The position numbers and the translations under genes are program-made. From Streptomyces termitum (lineage in GTDB: Bacteria; Actinomycetota; Actinomycetes; Streptomycetales; Streptomycetaceae), in NCBI RefSeq assembly GCF_014650175.1, contig NZ_BMUL01000001.1:102012-166011 (forward strand): 64,000 nt of DNA. Direction: 5' to 3'. Of this stretch, positions 8,785 through 16,894 are shown piece after piece (within the stretch, counting starts at the first letter, position 1; each line of letters begins with the position of its first letter). The notes under the pieces are model-generated. The model made no database searches. It was not told the origin of the DNA and saw only the letters and a program-made list of their open reading frames with translations.

Positions 8785-9734
8785 CAGGCGGAAACCTCCG
8801 AGTCGGTGGGGCGCTGGTCGGCGAGCAGGTCCCAGGCGAGGAGGCCCGCGCCCAGGCATCCGGCGGTGTCCCCGAGGGCCGCCGGCACGATGGCGGGCAG
8901 CTTCTGGAAGGTCACACGTGCCTCCACCGCGGCCCGAAGGGGTGTGAACAAGGTTTCCCCGGCCTCGGCGAGTCCGCCACCGATGATGAGGGTGCGGGGG
9001 TCCAGCAGGGTGAGGGCGGTGACGAGGCCGTCGGCGAGGGCGTCCACGGCGTCCTGCCAGATCCGTACGGCGACGGGGTCGCCGGACTCGACGGCCTTGG
9101 CGCAGTCGGCGGCGTCGGCCTCCGGGTCGCCGGAGGCGTCGGCCCAGGCGAGGGAGACGGCGGAGGCGGAGGCGTACCGCTCCAGGCAGCCGCGCTGGCC
9201 GCAGCCGCAGTCGGCGCCGCCGGGGCGGACCACGATGTGGCCGATCTCGCCGGCGTAGCCGTGCGCGCCGGCCTCGATGCGGTCGCCGATGCCGATGGCG
9301 CCGGCGATGCCGGTGCCGAGGGGCACGAAGAGGAAGCGGTCGGCGCCGTTGCCCGCGCCGATGCGGCCCTCGGCGAGGCCGCCGGTGCGCACGTCGTGGC
9401 CGAGGGCGACGGGGAGGCCGCCGAGGCGCTCGCTGAGGAAGGCGCGGAGCGGGACGTCGCGCCAGCCGAGGTTGGCGGCGTAGACGGCGATGCCGCGGTC
9501 GGCGTCGACGATGCCGGGGACGGCGACTCCGGCGGCCGCGGCGGGCTCGCCGTACCGCTCTCTGCCGAGGTCGTGCAGCTCCTGGGCGAAGGCGAGGATC
9601 GTCTCGACGACGGCCTCGGGCCCGCGGTCGCGCCCGGTGGCGCGGCGGGCTTCGTGGAGCAGGGTGCCGTCCGCCCCGACGAGGGCGGCCTTCATGCCGG
9701 TGCCGCCCACATCGAGGGCGATGACGTGTCTCAC
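8784..9734 (-). CDS. nagK: ROK-family N-acetylglucosamine kinase
   Basis: A 316-residue ROK sugar kinase. ATP-binding DVGGTGMKAALVGADG lies at the N-terminus, GTGIAGAIGIGDRI in the middle, and the ROK zinc motif is GxxGCLERYAS preceded by CGCGQRGC (GADCGCGQRGCLERY), which binds structural Zn. With nagA it forms the NagK-NagA pair: GlcNAc + ATP gives GlcNAc-6-P, then deacetylation. The GTG at 9734 begins MRHVIALDVGG, the usual start of these enzymes; no clear Shine-Dalgarno is seen, so the mRNA may be leaderless or nearly so. It is divergent from the sugar-binding protein gene, with two DasR-like operators between them. Confidence 0.95.
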   Translation of the reverse strand: MRHVIALDVGGTGMKAALVGADGTLLHEARRATGRDRGPEAVVETILAFAQELHDLGRERYGEPAAAAGVAVPGIVDADRGIAVYAANLGWRDVPLRAFLSERLGGLPVALGHDVRTGGLAEGRIGAGNGADRFLFVPLGTGIAGAIGIGDRIEAGAHGYAGEIGHIVVRPGGADCGCGQRGCLERYASASAVSLAWADASGDPEADAADCAKAVESGDPVAVRIWQDAVDALADGLVTALTLLDPRTLIIGGGLAEAGETLFTPLRAAVEARVTFQKLPAIVPAALGDTAGCLGAGLLAWDLLADQRPTDSEVSA

Positions 9735-9762
9735 GGAGGACAGTCTCGCGCGACTCGCCCCT

Positions 9763-9778
9763 AAAGGTCTAGTCCACT
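9763..9778 (-). promoter_or_regulatory. DasR-like operator (dre) in front of nagK
   Basis: Read on the minus strand it is AGTGGACTAGACCTTT, matching 13 of 16 positions of the DasR consensus AGTGGTCTAGACCACT. It lies 29 bp before the nagK start, where a repressor would block transcription. DasR is the GntR-family GlcNAc regulator of Streptomyces. Confidence 0.7.
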
Positions 9779-9871
9779 GCGGAGGATTGTTGCGCTCGGA
9801 TACAAATTCGAGCCCCCGGACGTGGGGAGTTTGTGGTGAAGGTCCTACGGGAGTTGCCGAAGTGATATCGG

Positions 9872-9887
9872 ACTGGTGTAGACCTCT
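9872..9887 (+). promoter_or_regulatory. DasR-like operator (dre) in front of the sugar-binding protein gene
   Basis: ACTGGTGTAGACCTCT matches 15 of 16 positions of the degenerate dre consensus (WSTGGTCTAGACCWSW type). It is about 90 bp before the binding-protein start and about 140 bp from nagK, so the divergent region has one site per direction. Confidence 0.75.
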
Positions 9888-9976
9888 CGCGGAGGGTGGG
9901 GGAGACTTTCTGACCCTGAACCCCCTGAATTTGCAGCTCACTGCTGCTCAACGACGAGCAAAAGGTGGATGAAGCC

Positions 9977-11248
9977 GTGGAGCGGCGACGATTTCTCGGA
10001 CTGACCGCGGCCGCCGCCGCACTCGGCCTGACCGCCACGGTCGCCGGCTGCGGCAGCATCGGCGGCGACGGCGGCGACGTGACCCTGCGCCTGGTCGCCG
10101 CCGACTACGACCTGACCGGCGGGAACACCACCAAGAAGTACTGGGACGACCTCGTCACCGCCTTTCAGGCCGGCCACCCGGGCATCAAGGTCCAGGTCGA
10201 CGTCGTCTCCTGGGACGACGTCGACCGCAAGGTCGCCGAGATGGTCAAGGCGGGCAAGGCCCCCGACGTCGCCCAGATCGGCGCCTACGCCGACTACGCC
10301 GCCGCCGGGCAGCTCTACTCCGCCGACGAGCTCCTCACCATCCCCGTCCAGGCCAACTTCCTGCCCGTCCTCGCCGACGCGGGCGAGTACTCCCGGACCC
10401 AGTACGGCCTGCCGTTCGTCGCCTCCACCCGCCCCCTCTTCTACAACCTGGACCTCTTCGAGAAGGCCGGGGTCAAGCCGCCCACCACCTGGGACGAGCT
10501 CGCCGAGGCGGCCGCCAAGCTCAAGGAGGAGGGCGTCCGCACCCCCTTCGCGCTGCCCCTCGGGCCCGAGGAGGCCCAGGCCGAGTCCCTGATGTGGCTG
10601 CTCAGCGGCGACGGCGGCTGGACCGACGACTCCGACCGGTACGCCGTCGACTCCGACGCGAACGTCAAGACCTTCACCTGGCTCAAGGACGAGCTGGTCG
10701 GCAAGGGCCTCACCGGCCCCGTCGCCCCCGGCAAGCTCAACCGCAAGGCCGCCTTCGCCGCCTTCGCGCGCGGCGAGGTCGGCATGCTCAACGGCCACCC
10801 CTCCCTGCTCAAGGAGGCCGCCAAGCAGGGCGTCAAGGTCGGCCAGGCCCCGCTGCCCGGCACCGACGGCCCGCCGAAGTCCGCGATGGGCGTCGCCGAC
10901 TGGATCATGGGCTTCAAGCAGAACGGCCACCGCAAGGAGGTCGGCAGCTTCCTCGACTTCGTCTTCACCGACGAGAACGTCCTCAAGTTCGCCGGTGACA
11001 ACGACCTGCTGCCGGTCACCGTCACCGCCTCCAACCGGATGGCGACCGAGGCCGAGCACGCCAAGCTGCGCGAGTTCCTCAAGGCCCTGCCCACCGCCCA
11101 GCTCCCGCCGGTCGGCAAGACCTCGTGGGCCAAGGTCAGCGAGACCATCAAGCAGAACATCGGCACCGCCGTCACCCCGGCCGGCCGCCCCGACGAGGTG
11201 CTCGGCTCCATCGCCCGCACCGCGACCGCCGCGGAGGCGGCCGAGTGA
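9977..11248 (+). CDS. Tat-exported sugar ABC transporter solute-binding lipoprotein
   Basis: A 423-residue extracellular solute-binding protein of the family 1 (maltose-like) fold. The N-terminus MERRRFLGLTAAAAALGLTATVAGC has a twin-arginine motif (RRRFLG) and a lipobox VAGC. Later motifs are the family-typical APDVAQIGAYADYAAAGQLY, YGLPFVASTRPLFYN, TTWDEL and MGVADWIMGF. GTG 9977 has AGGTGG eight bases upstream; GTG 9965 would add four residues. No permease or ATPase gene is adjacent, so it must share membrane components encoded elsewhere. Divergent from nagK across DasR-like sites, so the ligand is probably an amino sugar or chito-oligosaccharide (inference). Confidence 0.92.
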   Translation: MERRRFLGLTAAAAALGLTATVAGCGSIGGDGGDVTLRLVAADYDLTGGNTTKKYWDDLVTAFQAGHPGIKVQVDVVSWDDVDRKVAEMVKAGKAPDVAQIGAYADYAAAGQLYSADELLTIPVQANFLPVLADAGEYSRTQYGLPFVASTRPLFYNLDLFEKAGVKPPTTWDELAEAAAKLKEEGVRTPFALPLGPEEAQAESLMWLLSGDGGWTDDSDRYAVDSDANVKTFTWLKDELVGKGLTGPVAPGKLNRKAAFAAFARGEVGMLNGHPSLLKEAAKQGVKVGQAPLPGTDGPPKSAMGVADWIMGFKQNGHRKEVGSFLDFVFTDENVLKFAGDNDLLPVTVTASNRMATEAEHAKLREFLKALPTAQLPPVGKTSWAKVSETIKQNIGTAVTPAGRPDEVLGSIARTATAAEAAE

Positions 11249-11269
11249 GCCGGGTAATAGGTTGACCGT

Positions 11270-11539
11270 ATGAGCGATGAGCACGGACCCGACCCCGCCC
11301 CCGAGGCCGACGACTCCGGCCTCGGGGAGCTGGAGCGGGACGTGCTCGCGGTCGAGCGCCGCTCCTGGCCCGGCCCCGGCGCCAAGGAGCGGGCCGTGCG
11401 CGAGCGGCTGGGCCTCTCGCCGACCCGCTACTACCAGCTCCTCAACGCCCTGCTCGACGACCCGCGCGCCCTCGCGCACGACCCGGTCACCGTCAACCGC
11501 CTGCGCCGCGTCCGCACCGAGCGCGAACGCCGCCGCTGA
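11270..11539 (+). CDS. DUF3263 small protein
   Basis: An 89-residue protein. The core LERDVLAVERRSWPGPGAKERAVRERLGLSPTRYYQLLNALLDDPRAL is the DUF3263 signature, a small helical domain with helix-turn-helix character (RERLGLSPTRYYQLL). It is widespread in actinobacteria and of unknown function, perhaps DNA-binding. It starts 22 bp after the binding-protein stop and may be co-transcribed with it. The end is strongly basic (RRVRTERERRR). Confidence 0.85.
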   Translation: MSDEHGPDPAPEADDSGLGELERDVLAVERRSWPGPGAKERAVRERLGLSPTRYYQLLNALLDDPRALAHDPVTVNRLRRVRTERERRR

Positions 11540-11614
11540 GCCCCCGGCGGCCGGGCCCGGCGGGAGGCGCCGGTCACGCTGACGGGACGGCCGTACGTCG
11601 GTAGGGTCGGCGGC

Positions 11615-12454
11615 ATGGTCAGCCTTCCGCACCTGGCTCCATCCGCCGGCCGCGACGGCCTGGACGCCCTGCTGGCGCGTCCCTCCGAGGCCGTCGTCGC
11701 CCTCGACTTCGACGGGACGCTCGCCGAGATCGTCCCCGATCCCGAGCGGGCCCGCGCCCATCCCGGCGCCGTGCCCGCCCTCGCCGCCCTCGCCCCCCGC
11801 CTGGCCGCCCTGGTCGTGGTGACCGGCCGCCCCGCCGGGGTCGCCGTCCGCCTCGGCGGTCTCGCCGGGGTCCCGGGCCTCGACCGCCTCACCGTCCTCG
11901 GCCACTACGGCGCCGAGCGCTGGGACGCCGCCACCGGCACGGTCACGGCCGCCGCCCCGCACCCCGGCGTGGCCTCGGTCCGCGCCGAGCTGCCCGGCTT
12001 CCTCGACCGGCACGGCGCCTGGCCCGGCGTCTGGATCGAGGAGAAGGGCCGCGCGGTCGCCGTCCACACCCGCCGGGCCCGCGACCCGCAGGGCGCCTTC
12101 GAGGCGCTCAGGGGCCCGCTGGGCGACCTGGCCGCCGCGCACGGCCTGGTCCTGGAGCCCGGCCGGCTGGTCCTGGAGCTACGGCCCCCCGGCATGGACA
12201 AGGGGGTGGCGCTGGCGGAGTTCGTACGGGAGAAGGGCGCGGGCTGCGTCCTGTACGCCGGTGACGACCTGGGCGACCTGCCCGCCTTCGCCGCCGTCGA
12301 GAAGCTGCGCGGCGAGGGTCTCCCGGGCGTCCTGGTCTGCTCCGGCTCCGCCGAGGTGCCCGAGCTGGCCGACCGCGCCGACCTCGCGGTCCCCGGCCCG
12401 GCCGGCGTGGTCGCCCTCCTCACGTCCCTGGCGGCGGCACTGGCCGGGGAGTGA
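11615..12454 (+). CDS. otsB: Trehalose-6-phosphate phosphatase
   Basis: A 279-residue HAD phosphatase. Motif I is ALDFDGTLAEIVPDPERA (nucleophile Asp), motif II VVVTGRPA, then a cap domain, WIEEKGRAVAVHTRRA, and motif IV YAGDDLGDLPAF. It cleaves trehalose-6-phosphate to trehalose, the second step of the OtsA/OtsB route. The partner otsA lies 1.5 kb away on the other strand, so the pair is not an operon here. Length and motif order are normal for actinobacterial OtsB. Confidence 0.95.
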   Translation: MVSLPHLAPSAGRDGLDALLARPSEAVVALDFDGTLAEIVPDPERARAHPGAVPALAALAPRLAALVVVTGRPAGVAVRLGGLAGVPGLDRLTVLGHYGAERWDAATGTVTAAAPHPGVASVRAELPGFLDRHGAWPGVWIEEKGRAVAVHTRRARDPQGAFEALRGPLGDLAAAHGLVLEPGRLVLELRPPGMDKGVALAEFVREKGAGCVLYAGDDLGDLPAFAAVEKLRGEGLPGVLVCSGSAEVPELADRADLAVPGPAGVVALLTSLAAALAGE

Positions 12455-12542
12455 ACCGGGCGGTCCGGGGGCGGCCCCAGGGCGTGAGCCGGGCGGCCCC
12501 GAGGGGTGAGTCGGGCGGCCCCGGGGCCGTGGGCCGGGCCGG

Positions 12543-13352
12543 TCAGCGCCAGGTGGCGGTGTCCGGGTCCACGCCGTGGGCGCGCGCCTCCGCGTCGATC
12601 ACGCGGCGGAACCATCCGGCGAGGCCGGGCCGGATCGCGTCGTAGTGCGCGGCGAAGCCGGGGTCGGCCTCGTAGGTGCGGCCCAGGCAGACCTGCATCT
12701 CGCGGGTGAGGGGGAAGTACGCGGCGAAGACCTCGCGGTGCCGGGCGGCCAGCCGGTTCGCCCCAGGGCCGCCGGGGACGGCGCCCGCGTCCATCGCCGC
12801 CGCGAGCTCGCGCTCGAAGTCGGCCACGGCCCCGGTGACGGCCCGCCACTCCTCCGGTCCGCGCCCGGCGGCCCGCTCGGCGTACTGCCGCCACTGGTCG
12901 GTGTCCCCGTACTTCTCCCGGGCGAGCGCGGGCCCCTCGGGGTCCCAGCCGGGGCCGAAGACCTCGGCCTGCTGCGCGGGGGTGAGCAGCGGGCCGCGCT
13001 CATGGGCGCCGATCATCCGTTCGAGCCCGGCGTCGAGTTCCCGCAGCCGCGCGATCCGCTCGGCGATCCGGGCGCGCTGGGCGCGCAGCGCGGCGGGCAC
13101 GTCGGCGGCGGAGTCGTCCAGGACGGCGCGGATCCGGCCGAGGCCGAGGCCGAGTTCGCGGTAGACGACGATGCGGTGGAGGCGTTCCAGGTCGGCGGGG
13201 GTGTAGAGCCGGTATCCGGCCGCCGTGCGCAGCGACGGCCGGGCCAGGCCGATCTCGTCCCAGTGGTGCAGCGCGCGGACGGTCACGCCGAGGCGGGCCG
13301 CGACCTGGCCGACGGTCAGGCCGTCGGCTCCGGCACCGGTGGCATCAGGCAT
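12543..13352 (-). CDS. MerR-family regulator with TipAS-like ligand domain
   Basis: A 269-residue regulator. The N-terminal MerR winged helix is clear: LTVGQVAARLGVTVRALHHWDEIGLARPSLRTAAGYRLY, then YRELGLGLGRIRAVLDD, then a coiled dimer helix. The C-terminal ~140 residues (LTPAQQAEVFG, KYGDTDQWRQYAER, FAAYFPLTREMQVCLGRTY) belong to the TipAS/antibiotic-recognition globin-like fold. Such proteins activate promoters with long spacers on binding small molecules, often thiopeptides. ATG 13352 lies inside the end of the upstream VOC gene, so the two genes form a coupled operon. The ligand is unknown. Confidence 0.92.
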   Translation of the reverse strand: MPDATGAGADGLTVGQVAARLGVTVRALHHWDEIGLARPSLRTAAGYRLYTPADLERLHRIVVYRELGLGLGRIRAVLDDSAADVPAALRAQRARIAERIARLRELDAGLERMIGAHERGPLLTPAQQAEVFGPGWDPEGPALAREKYGDTDQWRQYAERAAGRGPEEWRAVTGAVADFERELAAAMDAGAVPGGPGANRLAARHREVFAAYFPLTREMQVCLGRTYEADPGFAAHYDAIRPGLAGWFRRVIDAEARAHGVDPDTATWR

Positions 13353-13908
13353 GGGCCCCATTGTGGCGGTCGCGGCGGGGCCCGGCCGCGGGGCCGGGGG
13401 CGGACTCGGGCGGGGTGATGCCGATGTCCGCGAGGTTCTTCGCCTCCTGGCTGCCGGGGACGTGGGGCTTCGCCGCGGTGAAGACGATCCGGGCGTTCTC
13501 GGGGGTGATCACCTCCACGTCGCGGGTGTTCCACGGGGTGTCGCGGGGGCCGTCGACCGCGCCGGGCCGCAGGGCGCGGCAGGCGGCGGCGATCTCCTCG
13601 GCCTGGGCGAGGACGCCGGAGAAGCTGAAGCTCATCGCGGGCGGCTCGGCGGGGACGCTCGGCGCCGCGACGAGCAGGACGTCCTGGAAGGCCCAGCGTC
13701 GCAGGTGGACGAGGGTGCCGGGGATCTCGAAGAGGGTGAAGAAGCCGAGGCCCCGGGTCCAGAAGTCCACCGACGCGGCGAGGTCGGCGGTGGGGATGCT
13801 GACGAAGGCGGGCATGCCGTAGATGCCGTGGCAGGGCTCCGGCGGGACGGCGTCCGGGCCGGGGGCGGGGACGGGGCTCATCTCGAAGGCGTCGTAGTGG
13901 TCGCTCAT
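13345..13908 (-). CDS. VOC (glyoxalase/bleomycin-resistance) superfamily protein
   Basis: A 187-residue protein with two paired beta-alpha-beta-beta-beta modules: PAFVSIPTADLAASVDFWTRGLGF near the N-terminus and an AEEIAAACRALRP then VEVITPENARIVFTA second half. This is the VOC metal-enzyme or drug-binding fold. The specific substrate cannot be read from the sequence. Start chosen at MSDHYDAFEMSPVP (13908); an ATG three codons upstream is possible. It overlaps the start of the TipA-like regulator by 8 bp, which suggests the regulator controls or senses the same compound that this protein binds (inference). Confidence 0.85.
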   Translation of the reverse strand: MSDHYDAFEMSPVPAPGPDAVPPEPCHGIYGMPAFVSIPTADLAASVDFWTRGLGFFTLFEIPGTLVHLRRWAFQDVLLVAAPSVPAEPPAMSFSFSGVLAQAEEIAAACRALRPGAVDGPRDTPWNTRDVEVITPENARIVFTAAKPHVPGSQEAKNLADIGITPPESAPGPAAGPRRDRHNGAHA

Positions 13909-13978
13909 GGGTGCCACCGTGGTCCCTCACGCCGCGTGAGGGTCAAGCCCGGCCCCGCCGCCGCTCCCGCCGCCGGGG

Positions 13979-15370
13979 TCAGGCGGGGCCTCTGAGGGCC
14001 TCCAGCTGGTCGAGGAACCACTGCTGCGGGGGCAGCGCGGTGGCGGCGGCGGCGAGCCGCTTGGTCCGCTCGGCCCGCTCCGGCGCGGGCATGGACAGGG
14101 CCTCGTGCAGGGCCTCGGCGGTGCGGCTGACGTCGAAGGGGTCGACGGTGAGCGCGTCGGCGCCGAGTTCGTGGTGGGCGCCCGCGCCGGTGGAGAGGAC
14201 CAGCGCGCAGCCCTCCTCGGAGACGACGGGGATCTCCTTGGCGACCAGGTTCATGCCGTCCCGGACGGGGTTGACCAGGGCCACGTCGGCGAGTCGGTAG
14301 GCGGCCAGGGAGCGGACGAAGTCGTCCTCGACGGAGACCAGCACGGGCTGCCAGTCCGGGGTGCCGTACGCCTCGTTGATCTCCCCGGCGAGCTCGATCA
14401 CGGAGGCGGTGTACGCCCGGTAGGACTCCAGGTCCTGGCGGGAGGGGTAGGCGGAGGCGAGGTGGACGACCCGGTCGCGCCATTCGGGGCGGGTGTCGAG
14501 CAGTTCCCGGTAGGCGAGCAGGCCGCGCAGGATGTTCTTGGAGAGCTCGGTGCGGTCGACGCGGACGATGCTCCTGCGCCGCTCGCCGGTGGCGGCGGTC
14601 TCGCCGATCTCGTCGCGGAGCCGGGCGAGCCGGTCGTCGACCGGGGGCCGGTGGGCGAGCGCCCGCAGTTCGTCGGCGTCGACGCCGAGGGCCCAGACCC
14701 GGACCCGGGTGCGCCGCTGCGGCAGGTCCCGGTCCTCGCAGCAGTCGAGGAAGTGCTCGGCCCACTCCTCGGTGTGGAAGCCGAGCTGGTCGGCGCCGAG
14801 CATGCCGCGCAGGAGTTCGTCGACGACGTCGTCGGGCGCCATCCGCAGGTAGTCGGCGGAGACCCACGGGGTGTGGGTGAAGTGGCCGATCCTGAGGTCG
14901 GGCCGCAGCTCGCGGAGCATGCCGGGGACCAGGGCGAGGTGGTAGTCCTGCACGAGGACGGCGGCCCCGTCGGCGGCTTCGGCGGCGAGCGCCTCGGCGA
15001 AGGCGCGGTTGTAGGCGCGGTAGGACTCCCAGCGGCGGCGGAAGGCGGCGTCGAAGACGGGTTCGCGGGGGATCGCGTAGAGGTGGTGGTGGAGGAACCA
15101 CAGCACCGAGTTCGCGATGCCGTTGTACGCGTCCGCGTACACCTCGGGGTCGATGTCGAGCATCCGCACCCCGGGTTCGGCTATGCCGCGCCGGACGGCC
15201 TCCCGGTCGCCGTCGCCGAGCGCGGCGCAGACCCACAGGCTGTCCTCGGAGTCCACGGCGCTCAGCCCGGAGACGAGGCCGCCGCCGCCGCGCCGGGCGG
15301 AGAGCGCGCCGTCGTCACCGAGCGTGTACGAGACCGGGCCCCGGTTCGATGCAACGAGCACAGAAACCAT
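13979..15370 (-). CDS. otsA: Trehalose-6-phosphate synthase
   Basis: A 463-residue GT20 glycosyltransferase using a nucleotide-glucose donor and glucose-6-phosphate. Visible: VLVASNRGPVSY at the N-terminus, LWFLHHHLY, VQDYHLALVPGMLRE, HFTHTPWVSADYLR, RVDRTELSKNILRGL (donor site), and VNPVRDGMNLVAKE with the following GCALVLSTGAGAHHEL. All are conserved OtsA landmarks. It makes trehalose-6-phosphate, the substrate for the otsB product. Separated from otsB by the MerR/VOC pair and transcribed away from it. Confidence 0.96.
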   Translation of the reverse strand: MVSVLVASNRGPVSYTLGDDGALSARRGGGGLVSGLSAVDSEDSLWVCAALGDGDREAVRRGIAEPGVRMLDIDPEVYADAYNGIANSVLWFLHHHLYAIPREPVFDAAFRRRWESYRAYNRAFAEALAAEAADGAAVLVQDYHLALVPGMLRELRPDLRIGHFTHTPWVSADYLRMAPDDVVDELLRGMLGADQLGFHTEEWAEHFLDCCEDRDLPQRRTRVRVWALGVDADELRALAHRPPVDDRLARLRDEIGETAATGERRRSIVRVDRTELSKNILRGLLAYRELLDTRPEWRDRVVHLASAYPSRQDLESYRAYTASVIELAGEINEAYGTPDWQPVLVSVEDDFVRSLAAYRLADVALVNPVRDGMNLVAKEIPVVSEEGCALVLSTGAGAHHELGADALTVDPFDVSRTAEALHEALSMPAPERAERTKRLAAAATALPPQQWFLDQLEALRGPA

Positions 15371-15651
15371 GGGGCGAACCTAGCCCGTCCGGTAAACGCT
15401 CAAACGTACGGATACGGTCGGGCTGGAACCGGGGGCCGTACGGCTCCGGCGGGTCCCGGCCCGGTCACGGCAGGTCGCCGGGGGTCACGTCCGGTGACGG
15501 GACGCGACGCGGTGTGACAGGAATCACGGGGCGTCCGGACACCGCCCCGCCCCGAAGGTCACACGGCGCGACCGCCCCGCCCGCGCCCCTCCCCGCCCGC
15601 CTTCCCTCCCCGCCCGCCCCTTCCCGGAACGCCCGACCCGCCCCGTCCGTC

Positions 15652-16593
15652 TCACGCCACCCGGCGCCGGGCGTACTCGGCGATCTCGGCCATCGGCGGC
15701 CGCTCCTCCGTGTCCACCGCGTACGTCCTCGGCTCGAAGCCCTTCTCGCCCCGCTCGAACTGGGTGAGCCGGGGCCGGACGAGGTGCCCCCGGGAGAGCC
15801 GCAGCTGGGCGGTCCGGTAGATGGCCGCCGCCATCCGGCCGAGGGCCCGGCCGTCCTGGTGGCGGTGTTTGCGGACGCCGACGTCGACCTGGGCGAGCGC
15901 GTCCAGGCCCACGGTGTGCAGCGCGTCGACCAGGAGCCCCAGCTCCACTCCGTAACCGACGGGGAAGGGGAGGCGTTCGAGGAGGGAGCGGCGGGCGGCG
16001 TACTCCCCGCCGAGCGGCTGGACGAATCCGGCGAGCGCGGGCCAGTGCAGGTTGAGCAGCGGGCGGGCCACGAGTTCGGTGACGCGGCCGCCCTGGTCCG
16101 GGGCGTCGTTGAGGGGCCGGTCGTACATCGCCTTCACGAGGGCGACGTCGGGGTCGGTGAGGAGGGGGCCGACGATGCCGGTCACGAAGTCGGTGGAGAA
16201 GTCCCTGAGGTCGGCGTCGACGAAGCAGACGATCTCCCCGCTCGTCACCATGAGCGACCGCCACAGGACCTCGCCCTTGCCGGGGAGGGCCGGTATCCGG
16301 GGCAGTACGTCGTCCCGGGCGACCACCCGGGCGCCGGCCGCCGCCGCGACCTCGGCGGTCCGGTCGGTGGAGCCGGAGTCGACGACCACGAGTTCGTCCA
16401 CCAGGGGGACGGGTCCGGTCATCAGGTCGCGCCGGATCGCGGTCACGATGGCGCCGACGGTGGCCTCCTCGTTCAGCGCGGGCAGGACCACGCTGACGGT
16501 CGTTCCGCGCTTGGCGGCGAGGACCTGTTCCAGCGGCCGGTCGGACAGCGACCAGGACCGCCGGGCCAGCCAGCGCTCCACTTCTTCCAGCAC
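15652..16593 (-). CDS. gpgS: Glucosyl-3-phosphoglycerate synthase (GT81)
   Basis: A 313-residue GT-A glycosyltransferase. SVVLPALNEEATVGAIV and VDELVVVDSGSTDRTAEVAAAAGA lead into CFVDADLRDF (the DxD-like metal site), then KAMYDRPL, GGRVTELVARPLLN, FVQPLGGEYAARR and YGVELGLLVD. It links glucose to 3-phosphoglycerate, the first step to glucosylglycerate or methylglucose lipopolysaccharide in actinobacteria. GTG 16593 is chosen because GGAG stands five bases upstream; extending to 16692 enters the thrC leader region. Its place next to otsA fits a compatible-solute neighbourhood. Confidence 0.93.
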   Translation of the reverse strand: MLEEVERWLARRSWSLSDRPLEQVLAAKRGTTVSVVLPALNEEATVGAIVTAIRRDLMTGPVPLVDELVVVDSGSTDRTAEVAAAAGARVVARDDVLPRIPALPGKGEVLWRSLMVTSGEIVCFVDADLRDFSTDFVTGIVGPLLTDPDVALVKAMYDRPLNDAPDQGGRVTELVARPLLNLHWPALAGFVQPLGGEYAARRSLLERLPFPVGYGVELGLLVDALHTVGLDALAQVDVGVRKHRHQDGRALGRMAAAIYRTAQLRLSRGHLVRPRLTQFERGEKGFEPRTYAVDTEERPPMAEIAEYARRRVA

Positions 16594-16711
16594 GTGATCT
16601 CCATCTCGCGGATCGGACGACCGTCTCCACCATCGAAGCCTTCGGTTACAGTCTTGAACAACGCGGACGCCCGATACATCTCGGGGTGCCACCCGCGTCT
16701 CACAATCGAAT

Positions 16712-16852
16712 ACCGCTCATCCAGAGGGGCAGAGGGATACGGCCCGTTGAAGCCCCGGCAACCCGCCAGTCGGTTCTCGTCCGCGCGCACGTCGTCACGT
16801 GCGGTGCCGCGAGGTCCCCGGCTAGGGAAGGTGCCAAATCCGTCTCATGGCG
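16712..16852 (+). ncRNA. SAM-I type (S-box) riboswitch in the thrC leader
   Basis: The leader carries the conserved S-box core. On the 5' side stand CATCCAGAGGGGCAGAGGGA and GGCCCGTTGAAGCCCCGGCAACC (16721-16763), and on the 3' side GGTGCCAAATCC (16830-16841) followed by the closing strand. These match the P2/P3 asymmetric loop and the ligand-contact elements of SAM-I riboswitches. It ends about 40 bp before the threonine synthase start. The exact P1 ends and the expression platform are not resolved. It may belong to an actinobacterial variant of the same clan. Confidence 0.88.
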
Positions 16853-16894
16853 AAATGCGCCGTGAGGAAGATGAGGAGAAAGGGCCTCGCCTCC

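Noticed and set aside
9938..12142. Long open frame of 734 codons on the minus strand
   Set aside because: It is antisense to the binding protein, DUF3263 and otsB genes, has Val/Gly/Ala/Asp-rich sequence without domains, and is a shadow of high-GC third positions.
16847..16894. Upstream start of threonine synthase at 16847
   Set aside because: It lies in the closing helix of the SAM riboswitch and adds basic residues not found in the family.
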